NCBI RefSeq assembly: GCF_030718205.1
Contig: NZ_JAUZQF010000010.1
Location: 124,001-188,000, forward strand
Source: Nonomuraea turcica
Lineage (GTDB): Bacteria; Actinomycetota; Actinomycetes; Streptosporangiales; Streptosporangiaceae
Direction of reading: 5' to 3'
Length of the DNA stretch: 64,000 nt
Shown: positions 1-8,321 of the stretch, piece by piece
Numbering within the stretch: the first letter of the stretch is position 1
Layout of the letters: each line of letters opens with the position of its first letter
Notes under the pieces: model-generated
Told to the model about the DNA's origin: nothing
The model's input: the letters and a program-made list of their open reading frames with translations, nothing else
The model's database searches: none
Translations under genes and position numbers: made by a program

Positions 1-458
1 CCTTCCTCGGCCAGTCCTTCGGCACGCGGGTGACGATCCTGGCCCTGATCCTCTGGCCGGTCCCGGCCCGGGTGCTGCGGGCCGCCGTGCTGACCGCCTG
101 GTCGCGGGGCCATCTGGAGGTGGCCCGCGCGATGGGGGCGCCCCGCTGGTGGCTGCTCCTGCGGCACGGCTCCTACCTGATCGGGCCGCTGCTCATCCCG
201 GTCTTCGTCCGTACGGCGATGCGTGCCGTCATCTACGACGCGACCCTGTCGTTCCTCGGCCTCGGGGACCCGACCGCGCCGAGCTGGGGCACCACGCTGT
301 TCTGGGTGCAGACCAACGGCGTGTTCCTGTCGGAGGCCTGGCTGTGGTGGGCGCTGCCACCGGGCGCCGCGATCACGCTCACCGTGCTGGCCCTCGCCCT
401 CATCGGCATCGCCGTCGAGGAACGGCTCAACCCCGCGCTCAGGGAGGCCGGCCGATGA
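1..458 (+). CDS. ABC transporter permease (DppC/OppC/NikC type), 5' end missing
   Basis: C-terminal part of the inner-membrane permease of a peptide/nickel-type ABC importer. The frame is open from base 3, so the gene begins before the window. Visible are the EAA-type cytoplasmic loop (GHLEVARAMGAPRWWLLLRH, about residues 37-56 of the visible part), the family's FLGLGDPTAPSWG segment, and two hydrophobic spans. The stop overlaps the next gene's ATG (ATGA), so it is translationally coupled to the dual ATPase. The substrate cannot be told from this fragment. The FhuF-like reductase downstream makes a metal-chelate substrate possible, but that is inference. Confidence 0.9.
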   Translation, partial: FLGQSFGTRVTILALILWPVPARVLRAAVLTAWSRGHLEVARAMGAPRWWLLLRHGSYLIGPLLIPVFVRTAMRAVIYDATLSFLGLGDPTAPSWGTTLFWVQTNGVFLSEAWLWWALPPGAAITLTVLALALIGIAVEERLNPALREAGR

Positions 459-2152
459 CGCTGTCACTGCGCGATCTCACGATCAGCTACGGGGACCTGA
501 CCGCGGTGGACCGGATCAGCCTGGACGTCGCGGAGGGCGAGGTCGTGGCGCTCGTGGGCGAGAGCGGCTGCGGCAAGACCTCGCTCGCCCGCGCCCTGCT
601 CGGGCTGCTCCCCCGCACCGCTTCCGTCACCGGTTCCGCGCAGCTGGGCGAGGACGAGCTGGCGAGGCGTACCGACTGGAAGGACATCCGAGGCCGCCGG
701 GTCGCCATCGTGCCGCAGGGCGCGATGTCCGGCCTCAGCCCGGTGCACCGGATCGGCGCCCAGCTCACCGAGATGCTCACCCTGCACGGCGGCCACGCGG
801 ACCCGGCCGAGCTGCTGGAACGCGTCGGCCTCCAGCCGGCCATGCTGCGGTGTTATCCGCACGAGCTGTCCGGAGGCCAGCGGCAACGGGTCGCGATCGC
901 CCTGGCCCTGGCGGGCGAGCCGCGGCTGCTGATCGCCGACGAGCCCACCACGGGGCTGGACGCGATCACGCAACGGCAGGTCCTCGCCCTGCTCGCGGGT
1001 CTCGGCACCACCATGCTCATCGTCTCGCACGACCTCGCCGGGCTGATGCCGTACGCGGACCGGGTCGCGGTCATGTACGCGGGCCGCCTCGCCGAGGTGC
1101 GCCCGGCCCGCACGCTGGCCGCCGAGCATGCCCACCCCTACACGGCGGGCCTGCTGACGGCGACGCCTGTCGCGGACCGGCAGGTGCCGTGGGGCAGCAT
1201 CCCCGGCTCCGCGCCCGCCCTCGACCTGCTGCCGAAAGGGTGCCGGTTCGCCCCGCGCTGTCCCCTGGCCACCAGCCTGTGCAGCGAGGAAGCACCGCCG
1301 CTGCGCTCGCACGGCCCGGCGCAGGTAGCCTGTCACCACCACGACAAACCGGCATTCCCAGTGGTGCCGCGAGGCGACCATCCGCTGGGAGCTCCGGTGG
1401 TCCGCGTGGCCGATGTCCATCATCGCTACCGGACGCGAACCAGGACCGTGGAGGCGCTGCGTGGCGTCGATCTCGACATCCACGCCGGAGAGATCGTCGC
1501 GCTGGTGGGCGAGAGCGGCTCCGGCAAGAGCACGCTGGCCAGGATCATCCTCGGCTTGCTGCGCCCGGCCGGCGGCCGGGTCGAGATCGCGGGTGAGGAC
1601 CTGACCACGCGGCGAGGCCGTGCGCTGCGCCGCCTCCAGCAGCGGATCGGCTTCGTCCACCAGGACCCTTACGACGCGCTCCACCCCGGGATGCGCGTCG
1701 CGAGCCTGGTGGCCGAACCCTTCGTGACGACCGGCGCACCACGGGAACAGCGAGCCAAGCGGGTGCGGGAGGCGGTGAGCGCCTCCGGGCTGCCGGTGTC
1801 GGACGAGTTCCTGCAGCGCTTCCCCGGTCAGCTGTCGGGCGGGCAGCGGCAGCGTGTGTCCATCGCCAGGGCGCTCGCCGCCGATCCCCTCCTGCTGGTC
1901 GCGGACGAGGCCACCTCGATGCTGGACGTCTCCACCCGCGCCGGCATCGCCACCACGCTCCGCACGCTGGCCGTCGATCGCGGGCTCGCCGTCCTGTTCG
2001 TCACCCACGACCTGGGCGAGGCGGTGCAGTCGTGCGACCGGATCGTGGTGCTGCGCAACGGCGCCGTCGTCGAGCACGGCCTGTCCGCCCACCTCGCCAG
2101 CGCACCTTCCCATCCGTACACGGCCCAACTGCTTGAAGCAGCTCAGACCTGA
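455..2152 (+). CDS. Dual-ATPase ABC transporter subunit (DppD-DppF fusion type)
   Basis: About 565 residues with two complete nucleotide-binding domains in one chain, as in many actinobacterial peptide/nickel importers. Domain 1 has Walker A GESGCGKTS and signature LSGGQRQRVAIA. Domain 2 has GESGSGKST and LSGGQRQRVSIA. Each has a Walker B ending in ADEPTT or ADEATS. The oligopeptide-transporter C-terminal extension, with its Cys-containing PKGCRFAPRCPLA motif, follows domain 1. I chose the ATG at 455 because it overlaps the permease stop (ATGA). Upstream in-frame codons lie inside the permease. It powers import through the permease encoded just before it. Confidence 0.95.
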   Translation: MTLSLRDLTISYGDLTAVDRISLDVAEGEVVALVGESGCGKTSLARALLGLLPRTASVTGSAQLGEDELARRTDWKDIRGRRVAIVPQGAMSGLSPVHRIGAQLTEMLTLHGGHADPAELLERVGLQPAMLRCYPHELSGGQRQRVAIALALAGEPRLLIADEPTTGLDAITQRQVLALLAGLGTTMLIVSHDLAGLMPYADRVAVMYAGRLAEVRPARTLAAEHAHPYTAGLLTATPVADRQVPWGSIPGSAPALDLLPKGCRFAPRCPLATSLCSEEAPPLRSHGPAQVACHHHDKPAFPVVPRGDHPLGAPVVRVADVHHRYRTRTRTVEALRGVDLDIHAGEIVALVGESGSGKSTLARIILGLLRPAGGRVEIAGEDLTTRRGRALRRLQQRIGFVHQDPYDALHPGMRVASLVAEPFVTTGAPREQRAKRVREAVSASGLPVSDEFLQRFPGQLSGGQRQRVSIARALAADPLLLVADEATSMLDVSTRAGIATTLRTLAVDRGLAVLFVTHDLGEAVQSCDRIVVLRNGAVVEHGLSAHLASAPSHPYTAQLLEAAQT

Positions 2153-2166
2153 CAAGGACGGACAGA

Positions 2167-2922
2167 GTGACGGACGTCTTCGCACGCCTGGAATCCTTCG
2201 GCGACCGCTTCCGCCTCCAGCGCGGTCTCGCGCCGGGAAAGGATTGGATCGCCTGCGACCGGCTGCTGGATCCGTGGTCCGGCGAGCTGAAACAGGTGCT
2301 CGACGCCGAGCGACGGGCCAGCGGCCAGGTCTCCGATCACGCGACCGCACTGACCGTGATGGCGGTGTACGCGGGCACCGTGACCGCGGCCGCCGTGCTG
2401 GCCTGGGCCGTCGACGGCGTGGTGATCGACATGCGCCCGCACAACGTCGCCATCCGGCTCTCCCCGCATCACGGCTTCGAGGGCGTCGGGCTGCGCGAAC
2501 CCACCGTCACCGACGCGCCCGTGGAGACCCTGGTCACGTGGGTGCTGGACGACCACCTGCTGCCCCTCGCCCAGGCCATGCACGTCCGCACCCGAGCCGG
2601 GTTGCGCCAGCTCTACGGCGGCGTGGCCCACGGCTGCGCGGCCGCCTTCTGTATCGCGAGCCGGCGCGGCGGCGACGTCGACCAGCTGGAGAGCGCCTAC
2701 CAGACCTTTCTGACCGCCGCCACCGGCGGGCTCGACCGCCTCGGCGAGGTGATCCGGCTCGCGGAAGGTGGCCGGGAAGGACTCTTCTACCTGCGCAACA
2801 CCTGCTGCCTCTACTACACCTCGGCGGAGAAGGTGAAGTGCTCCAGTTGCTGCCTGGACACCGTCGAAGACCGCGTGGCGAACTACCGGCGGGTGCTCGC
2901 CGACGGTGTAGTCCCACATTGA
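2167..2922 (+). CDS. FhuF-like siderophore-iron reductase, [2Fe-2S]
   Basis: 251 residues. The C-terminus carries NTCCLYYTSAEKVKCSSCCL, i.e. Cys-Cys-x10-Cys-x2-Cys, the [2Fe-2S] ligand pattern of FhuF C-terminal domains. Family knowledge: these proteins release iron by reducing ferric siderophores in the cytoplasm. The gene starts with GTG 14 bases after the dual ATPase, with GGAC preceding, so it is probably the last gene of the ABC operon. That suggests the peptide-type importer carries an iron or other metal chelate. A 12-bp perfect hairpin follows. The reductase assignment is solid from the Cys motif; the exact siderophore is unknown. Confidence 0.85.
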   Translation: MTDVFARLESFGDRFRLQRGLAPGKDWIACDRLLDPWSGELKQVLDAERRASGQVSDHATALTVMAVYAGTVTAAAVLAWAVDGVVIDMRPHNVAIRLSPHHGFEGVGLREPTVTDAPVETLVTWVLDDHLLPLAQAMHVRTRAGLRQLYGGVAHGCAAAFCIASRRGGDVDQLESAYQTFLTAATGGLDRLGEVIRLAEGGREGLFYLRNTCCLYYTSAEKVKCSSCCLDTVEDRVANYRRVLADGVVPH

Positions 2923-2993
2923 TGGGTTGGGGGATCAATGTCCGAGCCCTGCCCATCACACCCGGCAAACTGCTGTAGCAACGCATCTGCGTC

Positions 2994-3024
2994 CCCGCCC
3001 GGGCGCAGGTCACGCCCGGGCGGG
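2994..3024. terminator. Bidirectional hairpin terminator
   Basis: Perfect 12-bp inverted repeat CCCGCCCGGGCG / CGCCCGGGCGGG with a 7-base loop, lying between the convergent FhuF-like and DUF305 genes. No clear T-run is present, as is common in high-GC actinobacteria. Confidence 0.75.
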
Positions 3025-3031
3025 TCAGACA

Positions 3032-3652
3032 TCAGAGCCGATCAAGGATCTTCTGAAGGTCCTCCACCTCGGCTTGCTGAGCGGTCTCGATGGTCTTGGC
3101 CAGTTCCTTGGCCTCCGGGTTCGAGCCGTCGGTCTGCTCGGTGCGGGCCATCTCGATCGCTCCGTTGTGGTGGGCGATCATCTGCTGGGCGAACAGCTTG
3201 TCGAACTCCGTGCCCTTGGCCGCCTCGAGCTTCTTCATCTCCTCCTCGGACATGACACCCGGCATCTCATGGCCCATGCCATGCCCCATGTCACCCTCGG
3301 GCGCGGCCTTGCCCCACCCGGTCAGCCAGGCCTTCATGGTCTGGATCTCCGGGTCCTGAGCAGCCTTGATCTTGACGGCGAGCTCCTTGATCTCCGGATC
3401 GCTCGCCCGCGTCGCCGCCAGGTCGGCCATCTCGACCGCCTGCTCGTGATGCGGGATCATCATCTGCGCGAACGTGACGTCCGCGTCGTTGAAGGCGGCG
3501 GCCGGCGAAGAGCTGGCAGGGGTGGCGGCAGGCGCACTGCTACTGCTCATCCCCTCATGTCCCGCCATGGAGTCGCCGTTACTCCCGCAGGCGGTCAGCA
3601 GAGCGAGGGCACCCGCGGCAGCGGCGAAGGACAGCTTGCGGTTGATACGCAT
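3032..3652 (-). CDS. DUF305 lipoprotein
   Basis: 206 residues. The N-terminal signal ends in a lipobox (LLTACGS), so the mature protein should be anchored outside the membrane. Two DUF305 half-repeats each carry an HH pair (MIPHHEQAVEMA and MIAHHNGAIEMA), separated by a Met/His-rich segment (GDMGHGMGHEMPG) of the sort that binds copper. DUF305 proteins are frequently found beside copper genes, but their biochemistry is not established. A second copy lies at 40455-40985. The upstream neighbour on the same strand is DUF6153. Confidence 0.9.
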   Translation of the reverse strand: MRINRKLSFAAAAGALALLTACGSNGDSMAGHEGMSSSSAPAATPASSSPAAAFNDADVTFAQMMIPHHEQAVEMADLAATRASDPEIKELAVKIKAAQDPEIQTMKAWLTGWGKAAPEGDMGHGMGHEMPGVMSEEEMKKLEAAKGTEFDKLFAQQMIAHHNGAIEMARTEQTDGSNPEAKELAKTIETAQQAEVEDLQKILDRL

Positions 3653-3730
3653 GGTCGTTTGATCTCTCGATGTTGTCGGAACTTTCGGCCTGTCGCGAAC
3701 GGCCTCAGAGCTCGTCCGCAGGTCATTGGC

Positions 3731-4141
3731 CTATATGCGCAATATCGAGAGACTTGCCAGATTCACTGACGTGGGCTTCGGCGGAGGGCGAGCGACCTGC
3801 CGCACCGGTGGCACCGCCCCACTGCTGCCCCCGAGTCGTCGCCGCACTCGGACCCAGGCAGCGATCAACAGCACGACCATGAGTGAGGACAGGATGGCCA
3901 GGCACACGCTGGTCGGGTCGAGTCCGGGCCTCTTCTGCTCGGGAACGAATGCCTGCAGTCCCGCCGGAACGGTGAGAGGGGGCTCTTGAGCGACGCCCAT
4001 GCCGTGGGCATCCGGCGGCGAGCCAGCGTGCCGGCCGTCCACGTGTCCCAGGGTGTGCATGCCGCCCACGCCTAGGGCGAGGGCGACGAGCAGGAGACCG
4101 CGCGCGACCCGCAACGCGAGGCGTCGCCGTACGACTCCCAT
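3731..4141 (-). CDS. DUF6153-type small membrane protein
   Basis: 136 residues. It has an N-terminal hydrophobic segment (about 13-27), a His/Met-containing linker (MHTLGHVDGRHAGS and DAHGMG), and a second membrane segment near residues 80-97, followed by a basic tail. It resembles the uncharacterised DUF6153 proteins that accompany DUF305 genes in actinobacteria. It probably forms a transcription unit with the DUF305 gene 78 bases downstream. A TACTA-N10-TAGTA inverted repeat sits 41-60 bases upstream of the ATG, suggesting BlaI-type control. Function unknown. Confidence 0.7.
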   Translation of the reverse strand: MGVVRRRLALRVARGLLLVALALGVGGMHTLGHVDGRHAGSPPDAHGMGVAQEPPLTVPAGLQAFVPEQKRPGLDPTSVCLAILSSLMVVLLIAAWVRVRRRLGGSSGAVPPVRQVARPPPKPTSVNLASLSILRI

Positions 4142-4181
4142 CAGCCCTCCCCTGGTGATCGACGTATTCCGAGTCCCATAG

Positions 4182-4201
4182 TACTAACGAGTCTCGTAGT
4201 A
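4182..4201. promoter_or_regulatory. BlaI-like operator (TACTA-N10-TAGTA)
   Basis: TACTAACGAGTCTCGTAGTA, upstream of the DUF6153 gene. The outer TACTA/TAGTA arms match BlaI/CopY-family operator half-sites. The inner ACGAG-T-CTCGT is itself symmetric. Three BlaI genes lie in the window; which one binds here is not known. Confidence 0.5.
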
Positions 4202-4293
4202 CTGGCCGAAGCCGGCCGGGTGCCGTCATGAGGAGGTACGGACCCCGGCCGGCCACCGTTCACCAATAGAAGCCGCTTCCACCGGGCATCAGG

Positions 4294-4503
4294 TCAGGCG
4301 GAGGTCAGCTCGTAGCCCGCCTCCTCGACAGCGTCGCGGACAAGCGCCTCGTCAATGGGCGCGTGCCCCGTCACGGTCACCTTGCCGGTGGCGAGGTCCA
4401 CATCCACGGCCGTCACGCCAGCGATCTTGCCGACCTCGGACTTGACACTGCCGACGCAGTGGCCACAGGTCATTCCGCTCACAGTGTACGTAGCGCTGGT
4501 CAT
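4294..4503 (-). CDS. copZ: CopZ-like copper chaperone (HMA domain), copy 1
   Basis: 69 residues forming one heavy-metal-associated domain. The GMTCGHC motif places Cu(I) ligands at Cys13 and Cys16, and the rest follows the babbab fold through VDVDLATGKVTVTG. Family role: cytoplasmic Cu(I) carrier that hands copper to CopA or CsoR. The start at 4503 is fixed by GAGGAGG eight bases upstream; the longer open frame has no basis. A 17-bp CsoR box lies 18-34 bases upstream. It stands apart from the main copper operon, where a near-identical copy exists at 13717-13926. Confidence 0.92.
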   Translation of the reverse strand: MTSATYTVSGMTCGHCVGSVKSEVGKIAGVTAVDVDLATGKVTVTGHAPIDEALVRDAVEEAGYELTSA

Positions 4504-4520
4504 CTCAACCTCCTCAATCA

Positions 4521-4537
4521 ATACCCCCAACGGGTAT
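4521..4537. promoter_or_regulatory. CsoR box in front of copZ-1
   Basis: ATACCCCCAACGGGTAT, an inverted repeat matching the CsoR operator form (ATACCCCC-N3/4-GGGTAT). It lies 18 bases upstream of the copZ-1 start. Confidence 0.75.
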
Positions 4538-4581
4538 CTGTCGCTCGCACAATACGCCAGCAATGCCACCCCGAACAACCC

Positions 4582-4642
4582 TAACCCCCTAGGGGTATAT
4601 GAGACGTAAATCACGCCAACGGCTTATACCCCCTGAGGGTAT
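4582..4642. promoter_or_regulatory. Two CsoR boxes in the copZ / FAD-reductase intergenic region
   Basis: TAACCCCCTAGGGGTAT at 4582-4598 and ATACCCCCTGAGGGTAT at 4626-4642, the latter 10 bases before the ATG of the FAD reductase. With the copZ box they place both divergent genes under copper-dependent derepression (inference from sequence similarity). Confidence 0.75.
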
Positions 4643-4652
4643 TCTCCTTCGC

Positions 4653-5831
4653 ATGAGAGAGCTGAATGTCATCGCGGTCGTCGGAGCGTCCCTGGCCGGT
4701 CTGCGCGCCGTCCAGGCGCTGCGACGAGAGGGCTTCGACGGAACGATCACACTGATCGGCGCGGAAAGGCATCTCCCCTATAACCGCCCTCCCCTGTCCA
4801 AGAGCATGCTCAAGGGCGACGACGAGATCACGCTGCCCGGCGTGGAGGAACTCGGCGACCAATGGTTGAAGGGACGGCACGCGATCGGGCTGAACGCCGC
4901 GGAGCGGCGGCTCACCTTGGACGACGGTTCGGAGGTCCGCTACGACGGGCTGGTCATCGCCACGGGCGCCCGCCCGCGACGCCTTCCCGAGCACCCGGAA
5001 GGCGTGCACACTCTGCGCACGATCGAAGATTCGCTCGCCTTGCGCGCCGAACTGGCTGCCGAGCCCGGCAACGTGGTGGTCATCGGCGGCGGGTTCATCG
5101 GCGGGGAGGTCGCCTCGACCGCCCGCTCCCTCGACCTGCCGGTCACCCTCGTCGACGCGTCCCCGTACCCGATGGAGAGGATCCTGGGCACAGAGGCGGC
5201 GCGCTGGCTCGCAGGCCATCACCGGGACAACGGCGTCGACCTGGTGAGCGAGACCCGCGTGACCGGATTCGACGGAACCGGACGGGTGCGAGGGATACGC
5301 CTGAGCAACGGCCACACCCTTCCCGCCGATCTGGTGATCGCGGGCATGGGCGTGGTACCGAACACCGACTGGCTGGAGGGCAGCGGGCTGACACTGAGCG
5401 ACGGCGTGGTCTGCGACGAGCGCCTGTTCGCCGTAGGGGCGCCGGACGTGGTGGCCGCCGGCGACGTCGCCCGCTGGCCACACGGCCTGTACGGCGGCGC
5501 GCTCGTCCGCGTCGAGCACTGGTCGAACGCCAACGACCAGGGCGCCGTCGCGGCGCTCAACCTGCTGGCCGGACCCGAGAACGCCAAGCCGTTCGCCGAC
5601 CTCCCGTCCTTCGCCACCCATGTGCACGGGGCCCGCGTCCAGATCGCCGGCCTGCCGCACCTGGCCGACACCAGCCGCGTCGTCGCCGGATCGCCGGAGG
5701 AGAACCGCTTCGCGGTGGCCTTCGCCAGAGATGGTTTGCTCGTAGGCGCGGTCGCGGTGAACGCCCCCAAGGACCTGATCCGCGTCAAGCGCGCCATCGT
5801 GGCCGGCGACCGCCTGGACACCCTGGCATAG
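4653..5831 (+). CDS. NAD(P)H/FAD-dependent ferredoxin-reductase-like oxidoreductase
   Basis: 392 residues. An N-terminal FAD Rossmann motif (VVGASLAGLRAVQALR) is followed by the family's RPPLSK block, a second nucleotide motif (VVIGGGFIGGEVAS, about residues 145-158), and a FAD-binding segment near GAPDVVAAGDVARW. The C-terminal reductase domain follows. This is the architecture of ferredoxin/rubredoxin/putidaredoxin reductases. No ferredoxin gene is adjacent. The ATG at 4653 is preferred over an upstream frame extension because a CsoR box sits immediately before it. Copper control implies a role in redox stress or metal-thiol chemistry, which is inference. Confidence 0.85.
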   Translation: MRELNVIAVVGASLAGLRAVQALRREGFDGTITLIGAERHLPYNRPPLSKSMLKGDDEITLPGVEELGDQWLKGRHAIGLNAAERRLTLDDGSEVRYDGLVIATGARPRRLPEHPEGVHTLRTIEDSLALRAELAAEPGNVVVIGGGFIGGEVASTARSLDLPVTLVDASPYPMERILGTEAARWLAGHHRDNGVDLVSETRVTGFDGTGRVRGIRLSNGHTLPADLVIAGMGVVPNTDWLEGSGLTLSDGVVCDERLFAVGAPDVVAAGDVARWPHGLYGGALVRVEHWSNANDQGAVAALNLLAGPENAKPFADLPSFATHVHGARVQIAGLPHLADTSRVVAGSPEENRFAVAFARDGLLVGAVAVNAPKDLIRVKRAIVAGDRLDTLA

Positions 5832-5856
5832 CGCGAAAGCACGCCTACTCGCTTGT

Positions 5857-5872
5857 CTACGACCGCCGGTAG
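5857..5872. promoter_or_regulatory. BlaI-type operator of pair 1
   Basis: CTACGACCGCCGGTAG, with CTAC/GTAG arms. It shares the 16-bp frame CTACGA-N4-CG-R-TAG with the element at 7237. It lies 39 bases upstream of the blaI-1 GTG, consistent with autoregulation. Confidence 0.55.
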
Positions 5873-5910
5873 CATCAAACGAACGGCGGGTAGAGGGGAC
5901 TGGTAAAAAG

Positions 5911-6282
5911 GTGCGTGGTCTGGGGGAGCTCGAATCCGCGATCATGGATCGCATGTGGGCCACCAACGCGCCCGCCTCGGTGAGGGACGTCCTGGAGCAC
6001 CTGCGGAAGAACCGCGCCTTGGCCTACACGACGGTGATGACCGTGATGGACAAGCTCCACACCAAGGGCCTGCTCAAGCGCAAGCCGGTCGGCCGGGCGT
6101 ACATCTACGAGGCGGTGTCGTCGAAGGAGGCCTACACCGCCGACGTGATGCGCGAGTCCCTGGCCAAGAGCGGCAACAGGGCTGCCACGTTCGTGCACTT
6201 CCTCGAACGGCTTACCCCTGAGGAGGCCAGTGCCTTGGAGGCGGCGCTCCAGGTGTACCCGCCGAGGGGACGCAGCTCGTGA
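5911..6282 (+). CDS. BlaI/MecI/CopY-family repressor 1
   Basis: 123 residues with the Penicillinase_R winged helix: LGELESAIMDRMWA, then ALAYTTVMTVMDKLHTKGLL as the recognition region, and a C-terminal dimerisation part. It starts with GTG at 5911; GGTAGAGGGG upstream can serve as a ribosome site. The stop overlaps the M56 peptidase start (GTGA), as in classical blaI-blaR1 pairs. Family role: dimeric repressor cleaved or released after signalling by the membrane peptidase. CTAC...GTAG elements precede this gene and the lipoprotein gene at 7276, which are the probable targets. Confidence 0.93.
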   Translation: MRGLGELESAIMDRMWATNAPASVRDVLEHLRKNRALAYTTVMTVMDKLHTKGLLKRKPVGRAYIYEAVSSKEAYTADVMRESLAKSGNRAATFVHFLERLTPEEASALEAALQVYPPRGRSS

Positions 6283-7232
6283 CGGTCGCGATCGCCCTCG
6301 CGGTGTACGCGGCTTTCGCCGCCGTGGCGCTGCCGCGGCTGCTGCGGCGGGCCGCTTGGACCGACCGAGCGCCCCGGCTGGCCATCGCCATGTGGCAGGC
6401 GGCGGGCGCCTCGGTGGTGGCCTCGGTGTTGCTGTCAGCGTTCGCCATCGCCGTCCCCGCCTCCGTGGTGGGGCACGGCCTGGCCGCGCTGTTCGAGGCC
6501 TGCGCAGCCCTGCTGGGCCACGGAGCGACATTGAGCACGACGAGCGCCCGGATCGGCCTCCTCATCGGTGGACTGGTCCTGGCGCGGCTTGCCTATACCG
6601 GTGGAACCGTCCTACTGGGCACGTGCCGCGGACGACGACGGCATGCCGAGGCCCTCGCCCTGCTCGGCAGGCATGACCACGACCTCGACGCGCTCGTGGT
6701 CGACTACGAGGAGCGCCTGGCGTACTGCCTACCTGGCCGGAAGGGGCACGCCGTCATCACCACCGGGGCGCTGCGCTCGCTGGCGCCGGAGCAGGTCGCC
6801 GCCGTGCTCGCCCATGAGCAGGCACACCTGCGCGGGCGCCACCACCTGGTGCTGGCCGCCGCCGAGGCCCTGGCGCGGGCGTTTCCCCGCATCCCGCTGT
6901 TCGATCAGGCGCGAGTCGAGATCACGCGCCTGGTCGAGCTGCTGGCCGACGATGAGGCCGCACGCCATCACCCGCGCATCCACATTGCGGCGGCCCTGGT
7001 CCGGCTGGCGACGGGACGAGTTCCCGCATTCGCGCTGGGCGCGGGCGGGGAAACGGCGCTTACCCGCGTCCGCCGGATGTTGCATCCGCAGGCGCCGCTC
7101 GACCGGCGCGAACGCCTCGCGGGGCTCTTGGCGGTGACGGCGCTGCTGGCCGGTCCCACCGCCCTGGCCGCGGCCCCGGGTGTGGGCGCGTTTCTCGCCC
7201 ACCACTGCCATTCCTTCCTCATCACGCTTTGA
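6279..7232 (+). CDS. M56-family membrane metallopeptidase (BlaR1/MecR1-like) 1
   Basis: 317 residues with an N-terminal membrane segment, two further hydrophobic spans (about 40-80 and 92-112), the zinc motif HEQAH at His179-Glu180-His183, and a downstream ELLADDEAARHH region supplying the expected third ligand. A C-terminal hydrophobic segment follows. The extracellular penicillin-binding sensor of BlaR1 (about 250 residues) is absent, so beta-lactam sensing is unlikely. It probably inactivates the co-encoded BlaI in response to another signal. GTG start overlapping the blaI-1 stop. Confidence 0.9.
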   Translation: MTVAIALAVYAAFAAVALPRLLRRAAWTDRAPRLAIAMWQAAGASVVASVLLSAFAIAVPASVVGHGLAALFEACAALLGHGATLSTTSARIGLLIGGLVLARLAYTGGTVLLGTCRGRRRHAEALALLGRHDHDLDALVVDYEERLAYCLPGRKGHAVITTGALRSLAPEQVAAVLAHEQAHLRGRHHLVLAAAEALARAFPRIPLFDQARVEITRLVELLADDEAARHHPRIHIAAALVRLATGRVPAFALGAGGETALTRVRRMLHPQAPLDRRERLAGLLAVTALLAGPTALAAAPGVGAFLAHHCHSFLITL

Positions 7233-7236
7233 TCTT

Positions 7237-7255
7237 CTACGAAGGGCGATAGTAG
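7237..7255. promoter_or_regulatory. BlaI-type operator in front of the BNR lipoprotein
   Basis: CTACGAAGGGCGATAGTAG, whose first 16 bases share the CTACGA-N4-CG-R-TAG frame of the element at 5857. A further GGGTAGTAG follows directly. It lies between the M56-1 stop and the ATG at 7276, suggesting the lipoprotein is a BlaI-1 target. Confidence 0.55.
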
Positions 7256-7275
7256 CGGGTAGTAGACTCGCGCCC

Positions 7276-8154
7276 ATGAGGTGTGTGAGTCGGCGGCTGC
7301 GCACAAGCGCCGCAGGCGTGGCGCTTGTGGCGGCCCTAGCGGGCTGTGGTCAAGCGGCGCCGGAGCACGGCGGGCAGGCCGACCCCGACGTGGGTGTGGG
7401 CCATGTCCACGGACTCGGCCTCGATGTCGCTGACGGCAGCCTCTACGTCGCGGGACACCACGGACTGTTCAAAGTCACGTCTCCGACGACGATCGCCCGG
7501 GTCGCCGACCGCGACCAGGACCACATGGGCTTCACCATCGCCGGCCCGAAGACCTTCTTGGCCAGCGGGCACCCTTCCGCCGAGGACGTCTCGCCGGAAC
7601 GCCCACCGCACCTCGGCCTCATCAAGTCGACGGACGCGGGTGTCACCTGGAAGGTGATCTCGGCGGACGGCTCCGCGGACTTCCACTCCATCCAGCCAGC
7701 CGGCGACAACCTGTACGCCTTCGACAGCCAGACCTCGAAGGTCTGGCGAAGCTTCGACGGCGGCGCCACCTGGACGCAGGGCACCGAGGAGAAGGTGATC
7801 GACCTCGGGGCCGGCGCCGAACAGCCCTCGCGCATCTACGCCACCACACCAGACGGGCTGAAGGTGAGCGAGGACGGCGGCGTGAACTTCACCGACGTGG
7901 CGAAGGCACCCCTGCTCAGCCACGTGGACGTGCTCCCCGGCGAGGTGCTGGTTGGGGCCGGAGCCGACAGGAAGATCCACACCAGTGAGGACGGCGGCAA
8001 GAGCTGGTCGGCCGTCGGCGAGCTCCCTGGCCAGGCGGCCGCGTTCACGGCCGTGAACCGGCAGCGCCTGCTGGCCGCCATGGAGGACGGGACGGTCCTG
8101 GATTCCAAGGACGGCGGCAAGACCTTCACCACGGCATTCGCCCCTACCGGCTGA
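7276..8154 (+). CDS. BNR-repeat lipoprotein, F510_1955 glycosylhydrolase-like
   Basis: 292 residues. The signal peptide ends in lipobox LAGCGQ (Cys about 26). The mature part begins with a GHVHGLGLD motif and contains repeated Asp-box-like blocks (STDAGVTWK, SFDGGATWT, SEDGGVNFT, SEDGGKSWS, SKDGGKTFT), the signature of a BNR/sialidase-type beta-propeller. Proteins of this type are annotated as F510_1955-family glycosylhydrolases without proven activity. The ATG at 7276 gives a proper signal peptide; earlier in-frame starts lie inside the peptidase gene. A BlaI-type element sits just upstream. Confidence 0.8.
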   Translation: MRCVSRRLRTSAAGVALVAALAGCGQAAPEHGGQADPDVGVGHVHGLGLDVADGSLYVAGHHGLFKVTSPTTIARVADRDQDHMGFTIAGPKTFLASGHPSAEDVSPERPPHLGLIKSTDAGVTWKVISADGSADFHSIQPAGDNLYAFDSQTSKVWRSFDGGATWTQGTEEKVIDLGAGAEQPSRIYATTPDGLKVSEDGGVNFTDVAKAPLLSHVDVLPGEVLVGAGADRKIHTSEDGGKSWSAVGELPGQAAAFTAVNRQRLLAAMEDGTVLDSKDGGKTFTTAFAPTG

Positions 8155-8321
8155 GCGCCGCCGTCAGACGGCCAGACTGCGATGCCGCCCGCCTGCCGAG
8201 GAGGAATGCGCCAGGTACCGCCTTCTCGATCGCTTGATGATCAGGATGGCTCCGACCGGCGCGGCGAAGTCGCCGGCCGGGACAGCCACCGCGTCGACCA
8301 AGGACACGGCCGCCGGCTGGG

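Noticed and set aside
8156..8321. Possible small plus-strand frame after the BNR lipoprotein
   Set aside because: No family features and it runs into the TetR gene on the other strand; treated as intergenic.
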